Shown piece after piece: positions 8,579 to 17,986 of a stretch of DNA of 64,000 nucleotides. Within the stretch, counting starts at the first letter, position 1. Each line of letters opens with the position of its first letter. This DNA is from Mariniblastus fucicola. GTDB lineage: Bacteria > Planctomycetota > Planctomycetia > Pirellulales > Pirellulaceae. The notes beneath the pieces were generated by a model. It was given only the letters and a program-made list of their open reading frames with translations, was not told where the DNA came from and did no database searches. The stretch is taken from NCBI RefSeq assembly GCF_008087665.1, contig NZ_CP042912.1, positions 4,464,001-4,528,000 on the forward strand, written 5' to 3'. The position numbers were made by a program, and so were the translations under genes.

Positions 8579-9871
8579 TTAAACAGCACCGACGCGGGAA
8601 ACCGACTGAACCACTGAGTCGCATAGCTTGCCCAGCTGGGCGTGGGAAATCGTAAACGCAGGCGCCAAATAGATCGTATCGCGGATAGGACGAATCCAAA
8701 CTCCCTGTTCGACGAACCCGGAAACGGCTTTTGAAACGTTCACCTCATCCTTCATCCGCACGGCTCCGACAGCGCCGAGACAATGGACCGAGTTGACGTC
8801 GTCGCATTCAGCCAGCGGCTCGAGTCGATCACGCAATGTTCTTTCAATCGCAGCAACCTGTTCCAATCGAGGCTCGGTCTCGAACAAGTCCAGCGATGCA
8901 TTCGCAGCAGCACAAGCGATCGGATTTCCCATGAAAGTTGGACCATGCATCAGCGCCGCCTCCCAACGTTCCGAATGAAATGGCACGTAAACTTTGGCCG
9001 TTGCGATCGTGGCCGCCAGCCCAACGCTACAACCGGTTAGCCCCTTGCCGACGCACATAATGTCCGGAGCAATCTCGGCCTGTTGGTACCCGAACATCGT
9101 TCCGGTCCGGCCAAACCCGGTGGCGACTTCGTCTGCGATCAAAAGCACATCGTGCTTGCGACAAACGCGCTCAATTCGTTGGAGCGCCGAAGCTGAATGG
9201 AATCGCATGCCTGCCGCCATCTGGATCAATGGCTCGATAATGACTGCGGCCAGCTGATCCTTTCGCTGCTCAACGAACAAGTCAAAACTCGCTTCCTGTT
9301 CGTCCGTTTCCGGAATCGGTTGCGGGAATTGGTCCAACAGAAATCCTTTGAAGTTCGCATGCATGCTGTCGTCCGGATCGCAAACGCTCATCGCACCCGT
9401 TGTGTCGCCATGATATGCGTTTTGAAAACTAACGAACTTGTTGCGAGACGTCTTCCCGTTTGGCGACCGGTTGGCCCAGTGTTGCATCGCCATCTTCATC
9501 GCGACTTCAACAGCCACCGAACCTGAGTCGCTCAAGAAGACACGATTGCCATCACCCTCAAGACATGGAGCAAGCCGATCGGCCAGGCGGATCGCCTGGT
9601 CGTGCACGATTCCGCCCAGCATCACGTGCGGCATCGTTTGAGCTTGCGAGACGATCGCCTCAACAATCTTTGGGTGGTTGTATCCGTGACAGGCAGTCCA
9701 CCATGACGAAATGCCGTCGATCAATTCTCGGCCATCCTTTAGCCGTAGCGTGACGCCGTTTGTCGATTCGACTTCGATCGGCGGCGAGGCCGTTTTCATC
9801 TGGCAATAGGGGCGCCAGAGGGAATGCGGAAGTCGGAATTCGGGTTTCGGAGCGTCAGAGTCGCGATTCAT
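8579..9871 (-). CDS. bioA: Adenosylmethionine-8-amino-7-oxononanoate aminotransferase
   Basis: 430 residues. BioA uses S-adenosylmethionine as amino donor to turn KAPA into DAPA, the step before BioD in biotin synthesis (cytoplasm, PLP-dependent). Visible residues: the DGISSWWTACHGYNHP segment (52-67), where the paired Trp and the Tyr are typical of BioA; GDTTGAMSVCDP (155-166); LLIADEVATGFGRTG (243-257) with the PLP Asp247; and CVGKGLTGC (273-281) with the Schiff-base Lys276. Other aminotransferase class III members lack the SWW motif, so BioA is the best call. No other bio gene lies nearby. The N-terminal codons for EFRLPHSLW fall inside one arm of an inverted repeat shared with the pqiA leader. 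Confidence 0.93.
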   Translation of the reverse strand: MNRDSDAPKPEFRLPHSLWRPYCQMKTASPPIEVESTNGVTLRLKDGRELIDGISSWWTACHGYNHPKIVEAIVSQAQTMPHVMLGGIVHDQAIRLADRLAPCLEGDGNRVFLSDSGSVAVEVAMKMAMQHWANRSPNGKTSRNKFVSFQNAYHGDTTGAMSVCDPDDSMHANFKGFLLDQFPQPIPETDEQEASFDLFVEQRKDQLAAVIIEPLIQMAAGMRFHSASALQRIERVCRKHDVLLIADEVATGFGRTGTMFGYQQAEIAPDIMCVGKGLTGCSVGLAATIATAKVYVPFHSERWEAALMHGPTFMGNPIACAAANASLDLFETEPRLEQVAAIERTLRDRLEPLAECDDVNSVHCLGAVGAVRMKDEVNVSKAVSGFVEQGVWIRPIRDTIYLAPAFTISHAQLGKLCDSVVQSVSRVGAV

Positions 9872-9963
9872 GCGTAATCGATATGGCGTCGGGACGAAAC
9901 AGTGCTGATAATACGGAGGTACATACTACTACAGCTCAAACAACATTCCGACCTCCGCATTCC
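9821..9963. repeat. Inverted repeat pair around the bioA/pqiA divergent promoter region
   Basis: The 19-base arm GGAATGCGGAAGTCGGAAT (9821-9839) inside the bioA coding region is the reverse complement, with one mismatch, of ATTCCGACCTCCGCATTCC (9945-9963) just before the pqiA-like start. The arms enclose the bioA start and the intergenic region. Either a mobile-like dispersed sequence inserted twice, or a structure that affects expression of both genes. Confidence 0.5.
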
Positions 9964-9973
9964 GCATTCGAAG

Positions 9974-10555
9974 ATGCTCAAAGCCTGCCATTGCTGTGGA
10001 CTGATCCACGAAATCCCTCAGCTAGAATCTGAACAGGCCGCGGCGTGCACGCGCTGCGGAAGCCAGTTTACCGAACCGGCGTGCCGTGACATTTCGGCGA
10101 GCCGGACTGCGGCGGCAGCGATCGGAGCCTTCTTGCTGTTTTGGCCAGCGATCCTGTTACCAATTTTGCGTATCGATCAGCTTGGGCTGACGCACCAAAG
10201 CAGTATCCTTGGGGGCACGATTGAACTGTTCCATCATGGCAACTGGTTCGTCGGAGCCGTCGTGCTTTTGTTTTCAGTCATCTTTCCACTGACAAAAATT
10301 GTGTTGCTGATCGAGCTAAGCTGGTTGGAACTTTTGCATCGCAAGCACAAAGCTTTCACGCTTCGCATGATGGAACATCTGGGCAAGTGGAGCATGATGG
10401 ATGTGATGTTGTTGGCGTTTTTGGTGATGCTGGTAAAACTTGGCGACATGGTCGAGTTTCATTTCGGACCTGCGATCGTTGCGTTTACTTTTTGTGTCGC
10501 GATGAGCATGTTGGCGTCGTTGAGTTTTGATCCGCACGCGATTTGGGAAGATTGA
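9974..10555 (+). CDS. Paraquat-inducible protein A (PqiA)-like membrane protein
   Basis: 193 residues from the ATG at 9974, which starts right at the zinc-ribbon-like head; an upstream in-frame start at 9902 would add 24 residues encoded partly by repeat DNA. The head has two cysteine pairs, ACHCCG and ACTRCGSQF, expected to bind metal. Four hydrophobic segments follow, with the PqiA-type pattern LDRIDQLG-like, here LRIDQLGLTHQSSILGG, and LLIELSWLELL. E. coli PqiA has two such modules; this has one. PqiA proteins sit in the inner membrane and are thought to serve lipid transport with MCE proteins. The next gene, 125 bp on, encodes an MCE protein, matching a pqiAB pair. No lipoprotein gene like pqiC follows. 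Confidence 0.8.
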   Translation: MLKACHCCGLIHEIPQLESEQAAACTRCGSQFTEPACRDISASRTAAAAIGAFLLFWPAILLPILRIDQLGLTHQSSILGGTIELFHHGNWFVGAVVLLFSVIFPLTKIVLLIELSWLELLHRKHKAFTLRMMEHLGKWSMMDVMLLAFLVMLVKLGDMVEFHFGPAIVAFTFCVAMSMLASLSFDPHAIWED

Positions 10556-10680
10556 ATCGCTGATCCTCAGAATTAGGATGTATGCTTGAAAGCGTTCAAC
10601 ACGATGGCCTTTACGCACGAACCCTCCTCACGAAGTCAACGGAACCTATTGCGGCTGGAAGCCACGATTAAGAGAAATCT

Positions 10681-12132
10681 ATGAACAACCCACCTGTTGC
10701 CGACATTCGCCCGAGATCCTCCAAGATGCACCAGCTGTTCGGCGGTTCACGTCTGTGGCTGCTGACGCTATTATGCCTGTTGATTGCCGGCGGACTGATC
10801 TGGTGGTCAATGCCGCAGCGCGGGACGACAATCCACATTCAATTCCCGGAAGGCCACGGCCTGAAAACGGAAGACACGGTTCGCTATCGAGGCATCGAAG
10901 TCGGCACGGTTGAGTCCGTTCATCTGGACGATTCGCTTGACGGCGTCGAAGTCGAAGTGTTACTTAAACCATCCGCAGAACAACTGGCAAAGGAAGGAAC
11001 CCGATTTTGGGTCGTGCGACCGGAGCTTAGTTTGACTCGCATTTCCGGCCTCGAAACGGCGATCGGCCACAAGTACATTGGCGTTTCGCCGAATCCGATG
11101 GCGGACAGCGAGAACCGACAGACGACGCACCGGTTCCAGGGACTTGCAAACGTTCCAGTCGATACGCTTTCGGATTCCGGAGTCGAACTAATTCTCCGCG
11201 GCGACAAACGATACAGCGTCAGCAAAGGTTCCAACGTTACGTTCCGCGGAGTCGAGATCGGGACGGTGCTCGACGTTGCACTTTCTCAGGAATCCCGACA
11301 TGTCGATGTCCGCGTGCGAATTTTTGATCAACACGCCACGCTGCTGACCTCTGAATCGAAGTTCTGGGCAAGTTCTGGTCTGGACCTCGACTTTCAGTTT
11401 GGATTCAACGGCGGTTTCAATCTGGACACCGAATCGCTGGAGACGCTGGCTCGCGGCGGCGTTTCAATGATCACGACGGGGCAGGGCAAGTCGGTCTCGC
11501 CTGGTGACATATTCACTTTGCACGCGTCTGCCGAAGACGATTGGTTCAAGAGCGCGGAAAAATTCGAAACCACAAATATCGCGTTACGCGGAGCAGTACC
11601 AATCAGGTCATCATGGGAGTCGTCGGGCTATTTTGGACGTTCCATTAAAACAGCTCAGTGCAACGGCATCGCGATCATCAACGGAGGCGAGCAGTTTATC
11701 TGGTTCCCGGCCGACGTAATGAGCAACTCGAAAAAGATTGGCTTTAATCTTGCTGTTGGAGACATCGAATCCGTTGGACTTGGGAGCATCCGCTCCGTCA
11801 AGGATTCACTGGTCGTGCGAATGGAATCAAAAGCCAGGATCGATGCTTTCGACGCGAGCAAAGACTTCATCTCCCCAGTGAAACCGATGGACGGCCTTGT
11901 GGTTCGCCAGTCGGCAGAACAGGACGTTCGCTTTCATCTCTCGATCGAGAAAAGTTCGATCAAGCCGGATGAAGACAACGAAAACCTGTGGGACGTGATC
12001 GATTTTAATGGCGATCGCAACGTCTGGCACGGCGCACCGGTAGTTTCTGCAGCCGACGGAAAATTGATGGGGATCCTGTTGATCGAGTCTCGCAAAACGA
12101 AGATCCTGACGGTCAACGGACTGGCGAACTAG
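10681..12132 (+). CDS. MCE-domain (MlaD/PqiB-like) protein
   Basis: 483 residues. One membrane anchor at about 22-42 (LWLLTLLCLLIAGG), then periplasmic MCE modules. Two copies of the MCE signature are clear: VRYRGIEVGTVESV (about 80-93) and VTFRGVEIGTVLDV (about 190-203). The part after residue 290 does not repeat that motif clearly and may be a third, degenerate module or another domain. MCE rings form tunnels or tubes that carry lipids across the periplasm between inner and outer membranes. Together with the preceding PqiA-like gene this is a reduced pqi-type lipid transport pair. No ATPase or permease of the Mla kind is adjacent. Confidence 0.85.
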   Translation: MNNPPVADIRPRSSKMHQLFGGSRLWLLTLLCLLIAGGLIWWSMPQRGTTIHIQFPEGHGLKTEDTVRYRGIEVGTVESVHLDDSLDGVEVEVLLKPSAEQLAKEGTRFWVVRPELSLTRISGLETAIGHKYIGVSPNPMADSENRQTTHRFQGLANVPVDTLSDSGVELILRGDKRYSVSKGSNVTFRGVEIGTVLDVALSQESRHVDVRVRIFDQHATLLTSESKFWASSGLDLDFQFGFNGGFNLDTESLETLARGGVSMITTGQGKSVSPGDIFTLHASAEDDWFKSAEKFETTNIALRGAVPIRSSWESSGYFGRSIKTAQCNGIAIINGGEQFIWFPADVMSNSKKIGFNLAVGDIESVGLGSIRSVKDSLVVRMESKARIDAFDASKDFISPVKPMDGLVVRQSAEQDVRFHLSIEKSSIKPDEDNENLWDVIDFNGDRNVWHGAPVVSAADGKLMGILLIESRKTKILTVNGLAN

Positions 12133-12178
12133 AATCCGGCAGACGTGGATCATTGCGACCATCATCCGTCGCGCCGTT

Positions 12179-13000
12179 CTATTTGCCGCGGCAAAATAGC
12201 AACAGGTCCGCAGCCAACGTCACGTTCATTTGCTCGACGCCCTTCAAGCGACTCTGCTGCGAGTTCCGCACGGCTCGATAAGTCATTGCGAGCGCGTCGG
12301 CAATTTCGTCGGATTTGAGTTCGACGTGCTGAGTCCATTTTTTGTGTTGAGAAAGCACAAGGTTCGCGGCTTTCATCTCTTCCGCAACCATTTCCCAACG
12401 ACTGCGGCGATGACCGGATTTCTGAGTTTGCTCCCGAAGCTCAATCAGATCTTCTTCGCCCGGAATGGCGACAACACAAACGCCATCAACGCTCAAAACG
12501 CGTTCAATTTCACTGACGGGTCGTCGTCCAAAAAGTGAAACAACTTGCTGAATGCATCCATCGGCTATCGGCAGTCCGCGATCGGCGTTCGCCAGCACCC
12601 ACGTTGCCTCCGGCCAGCCACGCGCCGCCAGTTTGATCGCGCGGCGAGAGAGATCGATGCCGCAATAGCTGGATGCTGCGTGTGGGAACAGTGCCGGCCC
12701 AAAGCTACCTTCGCCGCAACCAAGATCGAGAACATTCTGCGCTGCAGACGAAGTCGAAGTCCACTCCCGCAGACTCTCAACCAGCCCCGCCGCGAGACCT
12801 CGTTCGAGCCAGCGGCGACGCGCGAGGACAGCCTCGTCGGAATCGCCTGGGTTGGAGGACTTTTTGTCCTGAGGCTGAGTCAGATTCCAGTAGCCTTCTT
12901 TGGCGCGATCAAAATTGTGTCCGCTGGCACAGCGCAACGACGAATCGCCTGGCTCAAGAGGCTGTTTGCAGTTTCTGACGGTGCATCGAAGTTCAATCAT
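12179..13000 (-). CDS. RlmA-like 23S rRNA methyltransferase
   Basis: 273 residues. The N-terminus has a zinc-binding head with Cys6, Cys11, Cys24 and His28 in CASGHNFDRAKEGYWNL, the hallmark of RlmA(I)/(II) guanine-N1 methyltransferases of 23S rRNA. It is followed by a SAM-binding fold with VLDLGCGEGSFG (about 91-102) and GIDLSRRAIKLAA. Family members methylate G745 or G748 in helix 35. The canonical short CxxC first pair is spaced C-x4-C here, slightly unlike E. coli RlmA. It is a single gene, 142 bp upstream of the 3' end of the YcaQ-like gene on the same strand. Which G is the target cannot be told from sequence. Confidence 0.83.
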   Translation of the reverse strand: MIELRCTVRNCKQPLEPGDSSLRCASGHNFDRAKEGYWNLTQPQDKKSSNPGDSDEAVLARRRWLERGLAAGLVESLREWTSTSSAAQNVLDLGCGEGSFGPALFPHAASSYCGIDLSRRAIKLAARGWPEATWVLANADRGLPIADGCIQQVVSLFGRRPVSEIERVLSVDGVCVVAIPGEEDLIELREQTQKSGHRRSRWEMVAEEMKAANLVLSQHKKWTQHVELKSDEIADALAMTYRAVRNSQQSRLKGVEQMNVTLAADLLLFCRGK

Positions 13001-13143
13001 CGGCAGATTTTAGTCGATTCCAGCCCCCGACGTAAGTTTGACTGGGGCACTGAAACTGGGGCAGCACGCTCGGTTTTCAAAAGTGGCCTTTCTGTATCGA
13101 CTCAGACCTGCTGCTTGCAACTCAGCGACGAACGGCTTGCCAA

Positions 13144-14337
13144 TCAGTTCTGCTGACGCCGTTTCTGAACAATCCGCTTCACCTTCGCCGGCGACGTCTT
13201 GAGCAAGCGAAAATCTTCGCAGTTGTTAAACTTGAGGAAACGCTGCAGCTCTTTTTCGAACGCACCGAGAAACGCTTCATTGCCTGAAACCGAAGACTCC
13301 AACGCAAGATTTTGGATTAGCAACAAAGCATTATCTCGATCCACTTTGCAATCCATTCTGGCGACCAACATTCCGTCCCACAGAATCGGCAAACAAAAAT
13401 ACCCGTACTTCCGTTTGGCTTCCGGCACATAGCACTCAATCAGATAGTCGAACCCGAACAGAGCCTGCATTCGCTTGCGTTGGATTACGAGATTGTCGAA
13501 AGGTGACAGGATTTTGAGCTTGCTGCGGGCCAACGGCTTGCTCAGCAGCTTCAACGATTCGGGCATCGCGTAGTACGAATCGCCATCGACACGAACGGTC
13601 TGCAGCTCACCGCTTGAAACCATATCCTCCAGCGTCGTTGCAACGAGAGGTTTTGTGTTCTTGAGCAAGTACGCCATTTCGGCTGGTCGCCCCAATCCGT
13701 TTGCTCGCAAATATCGCCAGATCAAATACCGAGCGTACTCTTCCGGTTCCGGCGGCGTCGTATCAACGTTGTCCGGCAACACGCGTTCGGTCAGGTCGTA
13801 GACCTTGTGAAAGTTGCTTCGTCGCGGCACCATCAAATCGCCCTGCATGAACAGGACCTCAAGAGCACGCTTTGCGGGTCTGGTTTTCCATTCGCCAATC
13901 TTATCGCCCTTGTGCTCAAAATCTCTGGCCATCAAAGGACCTTCAGATTCGATTCGTTTCAGCACCATCTTCATCATCGCTTCATCGACCGTGAACCAAT
14001 GCTTCATCTTCCCGGTCGAGAGTGCCTGCTTGCGAACAAGGCTGAACCGATAGTCGCGCATCGGAAGGTAGGCTGCAGCATGCGACCAGTATTCAAAAAC
14101 CTGCTTGTCGGCCAGCAGTTGATCCAAATGAGCAGATTTGTATCGCGGATTGCGATTCCAAAGCGTGTGATGGTGAGCCCGTTCGATGACTGAGATCGCG
14201 TCGATTTGGATGTAGCCCAAATGTTCGATCGCGGAAAGCGTTGCCTTCGCTGCCGCACCGGATTGCCTGGCCGTTGGGAGCTTTTGTGAAAGCAAAACCA
14301 GTTTCCTGGCTTGTTCGATAGAAAGTGATTCAGACAT
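13144..14337 (-). CDS. YcaQ-like winged-helix protein (DNA glycosylase superfamily HTH_42)
   Basis: 397 residues from the ATG at 14337; a longer in-frame start at 14406 adds a Cys-rich leader with no family likeness. The motif LGYIQIDAISVIERAHHHTL (about 41-60) is characteristic of the family of E. coli YcaQ (AlkX), which unhooks interstrand DNA crosslinks; it contains the QxD triad region. Further family text: VFEYWSHAAAYLP and LKILSPFDNLVIQRKR. The protein should act on DNA in the cytoplasm. It is divergent from the redoxin fusion gene; the two starts are adjacent (14337 and, for the long frame, 14338), so the true start of the other gene must be further in. Confidence 0.85.
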   Translation of the reverse strand: MSESLSIEQARKLVLLSQKLPTARQSGAAAKATLSAIEHLGYIQIDAISVIERAHHHTLWNRNPRYKSAHLDQLLADKQVFEYWSHAAAYLPMRDYRFSLVRKQALSTGKMKHWFTVDEAMMKMVLKRIESEGPLMARDFEHKGDKIGEWKTRPAKRALEVLFMQGDLMVPRRSNFHKVYDLTERVLPDNVDTTPPEPEEYARYLIWRYLRANGLGRPAEMAYLLKNTKPLVATTLEDMVSSGELQTVRVDGDSYYAMPESLKLLSKPLARSKLKILSPFDNLVIQRKRMQALFGFDYLIECYVPEAKRKYGYFCLPILWDGMLVARMDCKVDRDNALLLIQNLALESSVSGNEAFLGAFEKELQRFLKFNNCEDFRLLKTSPAKVKRIVQKRRQQN

Positions 14338-14529
14338 ATGCTCGCAGTTTCCCTGGAAATACTGGCTGACACAAGGACAATGCGGCTCTTCGGTCAGAAC
14401 GCGCAAAAAAATAGTGGACGCAATTTACTGCTCGATATTTTGGCGAAACAATCTGATATAAGATCAGGGTACGGTTGGCTAATCGCATCTTCCGTCAACG
14501 ATCCAGTACTCATTTCGAAACTTCAAAAA

Positions 14530-16467
14530 ATGCCTGTTCGACAACTGCTGCTTTTGTTTCTCGTCGCCTGTTTCGCTCAGCCGATTTCAGCTGAAGAGAC
14601 CAAACACACTGGCGAGATCGTTAAAGAATTCGTGTCACAGGATTATCGTGGCCAGGAATTCAAGCTGTCGGACGTGAAAGACAGAAAGCTGGTTGTGTTG
14701 GCGTTTTTGGGAACCGAGTGCCCGCTGGCGAAGCTATATGGCGGCCGACTTCAGACACTTGCGGACGCTTACGGGGATCGTGGCGTCACGGTGATCGGAA
14801 TCAACTCCAATCGCCAGGATAACGTGACCGAAATTGGTGCCTACATGCAGCGGCACAGCCTCAAGTTCCGCATGCTCAAAGATGTTGGAAACAAAGTCGC
14901 CGATCAGGTCGGCGCAAAACGAACGCCGGAGGTCTTTCTGCTCGATTCCGAGCGTAAGGTTCGCTATCGCGGCAGGATTGATGATCAGTATGGAGTCGGG
15001 TACTCGCGACAGGAACCTACTGTGTCGTTCTTGCAGAATGCGATCGATGAGTTGCTGGCCGGAAGCGAAGTCTCGACGCCGACGACGGAAACAGTTGGCT
15101 GTCATATTGGACGGATCAAAACGCCTCAGGAAGATTCGGAGATCACGTATTGCAATCAGGTTTCGCGGATTTTGCAAACCCATTGCGTCCGATGTCATCG
15201 CGACGACGAGATTGGCCCTTTCACTTTGACTGAGTACGACGAAGTTGTGGGTTGGGCTGAGATGATCGAAGAAGTCATCGACGAGAATCGCATGCCTCCG
15301 TGGAATGCGAATCCGCAGCACGGAGATTTTTCGAACGCTCGCTATTTGACTGATAAGGAAAAACAAACGATCTCGCAGTGGGTCGAAGCAGGTGCTCCCC
15401 AAGGCGACGAAGCCGACTTGCCTGAACCGGATGAATATGTGAAAGGCTGGCAACTTCCCAAAGAGCCGGACTTCGTTGCCAACGTTTCGCCCAAGCCATT
15501 TCGCGTCAAGGCAGAGGGAGTTTTGGAGTACGAACATTTTCGCGTGGATCCAAAATTTACCACCGACAAATGGGTCAAAGCGGTTCAACTGCTACCGGGC
15601 AATCATCGAGTCGTGCATCACATCCTCGCATTCGCGGTTCCGAAAGGCCAACGGATGCGTGATATCGGTGGCGGCATCGATGGTTTTCTGGCCGGCTACG
15701 TTCCAGGTTTGACGGTCGAGGCGTTTCCGGAAGGTATGGCGAAACGAATTCCGAAGGGATCGACGCTGCTGCTGGAAGTCCACTACACACCGATCGGTAG
15801 CGTACAAACCGATCATTCAAAAATTGGCATCGTGTTCGCTGACGAAGACGAAATCACTCACGAAGTGATCACTACCAGCGGGATCAATGAAGACTTTCGG
15901 ATCCCGCCCAACACCGCATCACATCCTGTGACGGCTCGATCACACCGACCAATTGGCGGTAGTTTGTTGCTGGGCATGATGCCGCACATGCATCTGCGAG
16001 GCAAGTCTTTTCGATACACGGCGAAGTATCCTGACGGCGAGGACGAAGTGCTGCTGGACGTTCCCAACTACGATTTCAATTGGCAAATGTCGTATCGCCT
16101 GACCGAGCCAAAACCGATTCCAGAAGGGACTTCGATTCAGCTGAACGCCACGTTTGATAACTCGAAGAACAACTTTCATAACCCAAATCCGGATCAGACC
16201 GTTCGTTGGGGCGACCAAACCTATGAAGAGATGATGATTGGTTACTTTGACATCGCTGTCCCAATCGATGACGAAATTCGCAGCTACAATTTCCCTCAGC
16301 TGATCGAGGCCCAAGGATTGATGTATCGCTTTGATAAAAACCGTGATGGGAAAGTCGTTAAATCAGAGCTTCCGGGTGCGATTCAAAAACGGTTTGGGCA
16401 ATACGATCATGATGAAGATGGAGCAATTGTGGTCAGAGAGGTCGCCAGGACGATCGCGGAACGATAA
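14530..16467 (+). CDS. Secreted redoxin - cytochrome c - copper monooxygenase-like - EF-hand fusion protein
   Basis: 645 residues from the ATG at 14530, which begins a signal peptide (MPVRQLLLLFLVACFAQPIS). The longer frame from 14338 is rejected because it would bury that signal. Modules in order: a peroxiredoxin/TlpA-like domain (about 30-180) with FLGTECPLA (Cys64, no second Cys of CxxC); a haem-binding CVRCH (219-223) in a planctomycete-type cytochrome segment ending WNANPQHG; a copper type II monooxygenase-like region (about 325-585) with HHILAF (His363, His364), LEVHYTPIG (His418) and MMPHMHLRGKSF (His486, His488), matching the two copper sites of PHM/DBH enzymes; and two EF-hand loops (602-613 DKNRDGKVVKSE, 626-637). 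It should act in the periplasm or outside. The substrate is unknown. Confidence 0.87.
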   Translation: MPVRQLLLLFLVACFAQPISAEETKHTGEIVKEFVSQDYRGQEFKLSDVKDRKLVVLAFLGTECPLAKLYGGRLQTLADAYGDRGVTVIGINSNRQDNVTEIGAYMQRHSLKFRMLKDVGNKVADQVGAKRTPEVFLLDSERKVRYRGRIDDQYGVGYSRQEPTVSFLQNAIDELLAGSEVSTPTTETVGCHIGRIKTPQEDSEITYCNQVSRILQTHCVRCHRDDEIGPFTLTEYDEVVGWAEMIEEVIDENRMPPWNANPQHGDFSNARYLTDKEKQTISQWVEAGAPQGDEADLPEPDEYVKGWQLPKEPDFVANVSPKPFRVKAEGVLEYEHFRVDPKFTTDKWVKAVQLLPGNHRVVHHILAFAVPKGQRMRDIGGGIDGFLAGYVPGLTVEAFPEGMAKRIPKGSTLLLEVHYTPIGSVQTDHSKIGIVFADEDEITHEVITTSGINEDFRIPPNTASHPVTARSHRPIGGSLLLGMMPHMHLRGKSFRYTAKYPDGEDEVLLDVPNYDFNWQMSYRLTEPKPIPEGTSIQLNATFDNSKNNFHNPNPDQTVRWGDQTYEEMMIGYFDIAVPIDDEIRSYNFPQLIEAQGLMYRFDKNRDGKVVKSELPGAIQKRFGQYDHDEDGAIVVREVARTIAER

Positions 16468-16624
16468 TGGAACGTTGGCGTTCGAAGCTTTGGTGCTTGC
16501 GTTTATAAGTCATGGCAATCGATACACGAGCATACCCAACGTGCCGTGTGGCTTGCAGCGGAAGCGAATTCGTTTTTAAAATGGCGTTCTCCCATGCGTT
16601 TTGTTTTCTTTCTTCGGAACACTC

Positions 16625-17986
16625 ATGATCGATCGTCACCGCCGAATTGCCCTCTTCGTTGTTGCATTCACGCTCGCGGCTTTCACGTCCAGCCAGCCCG
16701 CCCGTCTTCGCGCAGACGATTGGGGACAATGGATGGGTCCCAATCGCGATGGCGTTTATTCCGAAAGCGGGATCATCGATTCGATTCCTGAAAGCGGATT
16801 GAAAGTCAAATGGCGAACGCCGATTCGGGGTGGCTACGCTGGCCCTGCAGTCGCTGGCGGGAAGGTTTTCGTTTTCGATTACGACGTCAAGGAAGGCAAG
16901 CTCGTCAATCGTCCTGACTTACGAGCAACGATGCAGGGCATGGAACGAGTCATCGCTTTGGACGAAACTGATGGTTCCGAAATCTGGCGCTACGAATACG
17001 AGTGTCCTTACGAGATCTCCTATCCGGCAGGACCACGATGCACTCCGACGATCGATGGAGATCGTGTTTACACGCTCGGTAGTGAGGGAGACCTATGCTG
17101 CCTGAATGTCAAAGACGGAACTCTGGTTTGGAAAAAGAGCCTCAAGGAAGACTTTGGAGCGGAAGTTCCGATGTGGGGATTCTCGGCGCATCCACTTGTT
17201 GACGGAGACATGCTTTACACGATGGTCGGCGGGGAAGGGCAAGGCGTTGTTGCACTGGACAAGTTGACTGGCGCTGTGAAGTGGAAAGCGCTGGACTCAA
17301 AGGCGGGCTATTGCCCTCCGTCAATCATCGAACATGCTGGCGTTCGACAAATGATCGTCTTCAGTCCAACCGGCGTCACGTCATTGAATCCGACGGACGG
17401 TTCGCAATACTGGACGATTGCGATTGAGCCACTGTACGAGATGTCAATCTGCCGCCCGATGCTCGACGGCAATCTGCTTTACGCCAGCGGAATTGGCAGT
17501 CAATCCGTCATGATCGAACTCGATCCGGAGAAACCTGCCGCGAAAGAACTTTGGCGAGGCAACCCAAAGAAATCAGTCTTCGGCGCGAACGCGACGCCGA
17601 TGTTTGTGGACGGGATCCTGTACGGAAGTGACTGTCAGCTGGGCAAGTTTTTCGCTGTAGACGCGAAAGACGGGACCCGCCTTTGGGAAACTTTTGACGC
17701 GACGCTGCCGACAGAGAAACGCCGCGCGAACCACGGCACCGCGTTCGTTACGCGGTTGGGCGATTCGAATCGCTACCTGATCTTCAGTGAAGTCGGCGAC
17801 CTGATCGTTGCCGAATTGACGAAAGAAAAGTACCAGCCGCTGGGCAGGTTTCACGTTCTCGAACCGACAGGCGAATGCTTCGGTCGCAACGTCGTCTGGT
17901 CTCACCCGGCCTACGCGAACAAAACGGTTTATGTGCGAAACGACAAAGAAATTGTCGCCGTCAGTTTGGCCAAGCCGGCAGAGTAA
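16625..17986 (+). CDS. Secreted PQQ-like beta-propeller (BamB/YvtN-type) protein
   Basis: 453 residues from ATG 16625; a TTG eight codons earlier is possible. A signal peptide (RIALFVVAFTLAAFTSS) is followed by DDWGQWMGPNRDGVYSESG, the standard opening of planctomycete quinoprotein-like propellers. Repeated blade motifs are visible, such as LDETDGSEIWRYEY, LNVKDGTLVWKK, LDKLTGAVKWKA and VDAKDGTRLWET. These resemble PQQ-binding blades, but the dehydrogenase active-site residues cannot be confirmed, so a structural or assembly role is equally possible. It is located after the redoxin fusion gene and before a long non-coding stretch, and is probably transcribed alone. Confidence 0.85.
   Translation: MIDRHRRIALFVVAFTLAAFTSSQPARLRADDWGQWMGPNRDGVYSESGIIDSIPESGLKVKWRTPIRGGYAGPAVAGGKVFVFDYDVKEGKLVNRPDLRATMQGMERVIALDETDGSEIWRYEYECPYEISYPAGPRCTPTIDGDRVYTLGSEGDLCCLNVKDGTLVWKKSLKEDFGAEVPMWGFSAHPLVDGDMLYTMVGGEGQGVVALDKLTGAVKWKALDSKAGYCPPSIIEHAGVRQMIVFSPTGVTSLNPTDGSQYWTIAIEPLYEMSICRPMLDGNLLYASGIGSQSVMIELDPEKPAAKELWRGNPKKSVFGANATPMFVDGILYGSDCQLGKFFAVDAKDGTRLWETFDATLPTEKRRANHGTAFVTRLGDSNRYLIFSEVGDLIVAELTKEKYQPLGRFHVLEPTGECFGRNVVWSHPAYANKTVYVRNDKEIVAVSLAKPAE

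Noticed and set aside
14734-15588. 284-codon open frame on the - strand opposite the redoxin fusion
   Set aside because: Antisense shadow; the + strand product has clear active-site motifs.
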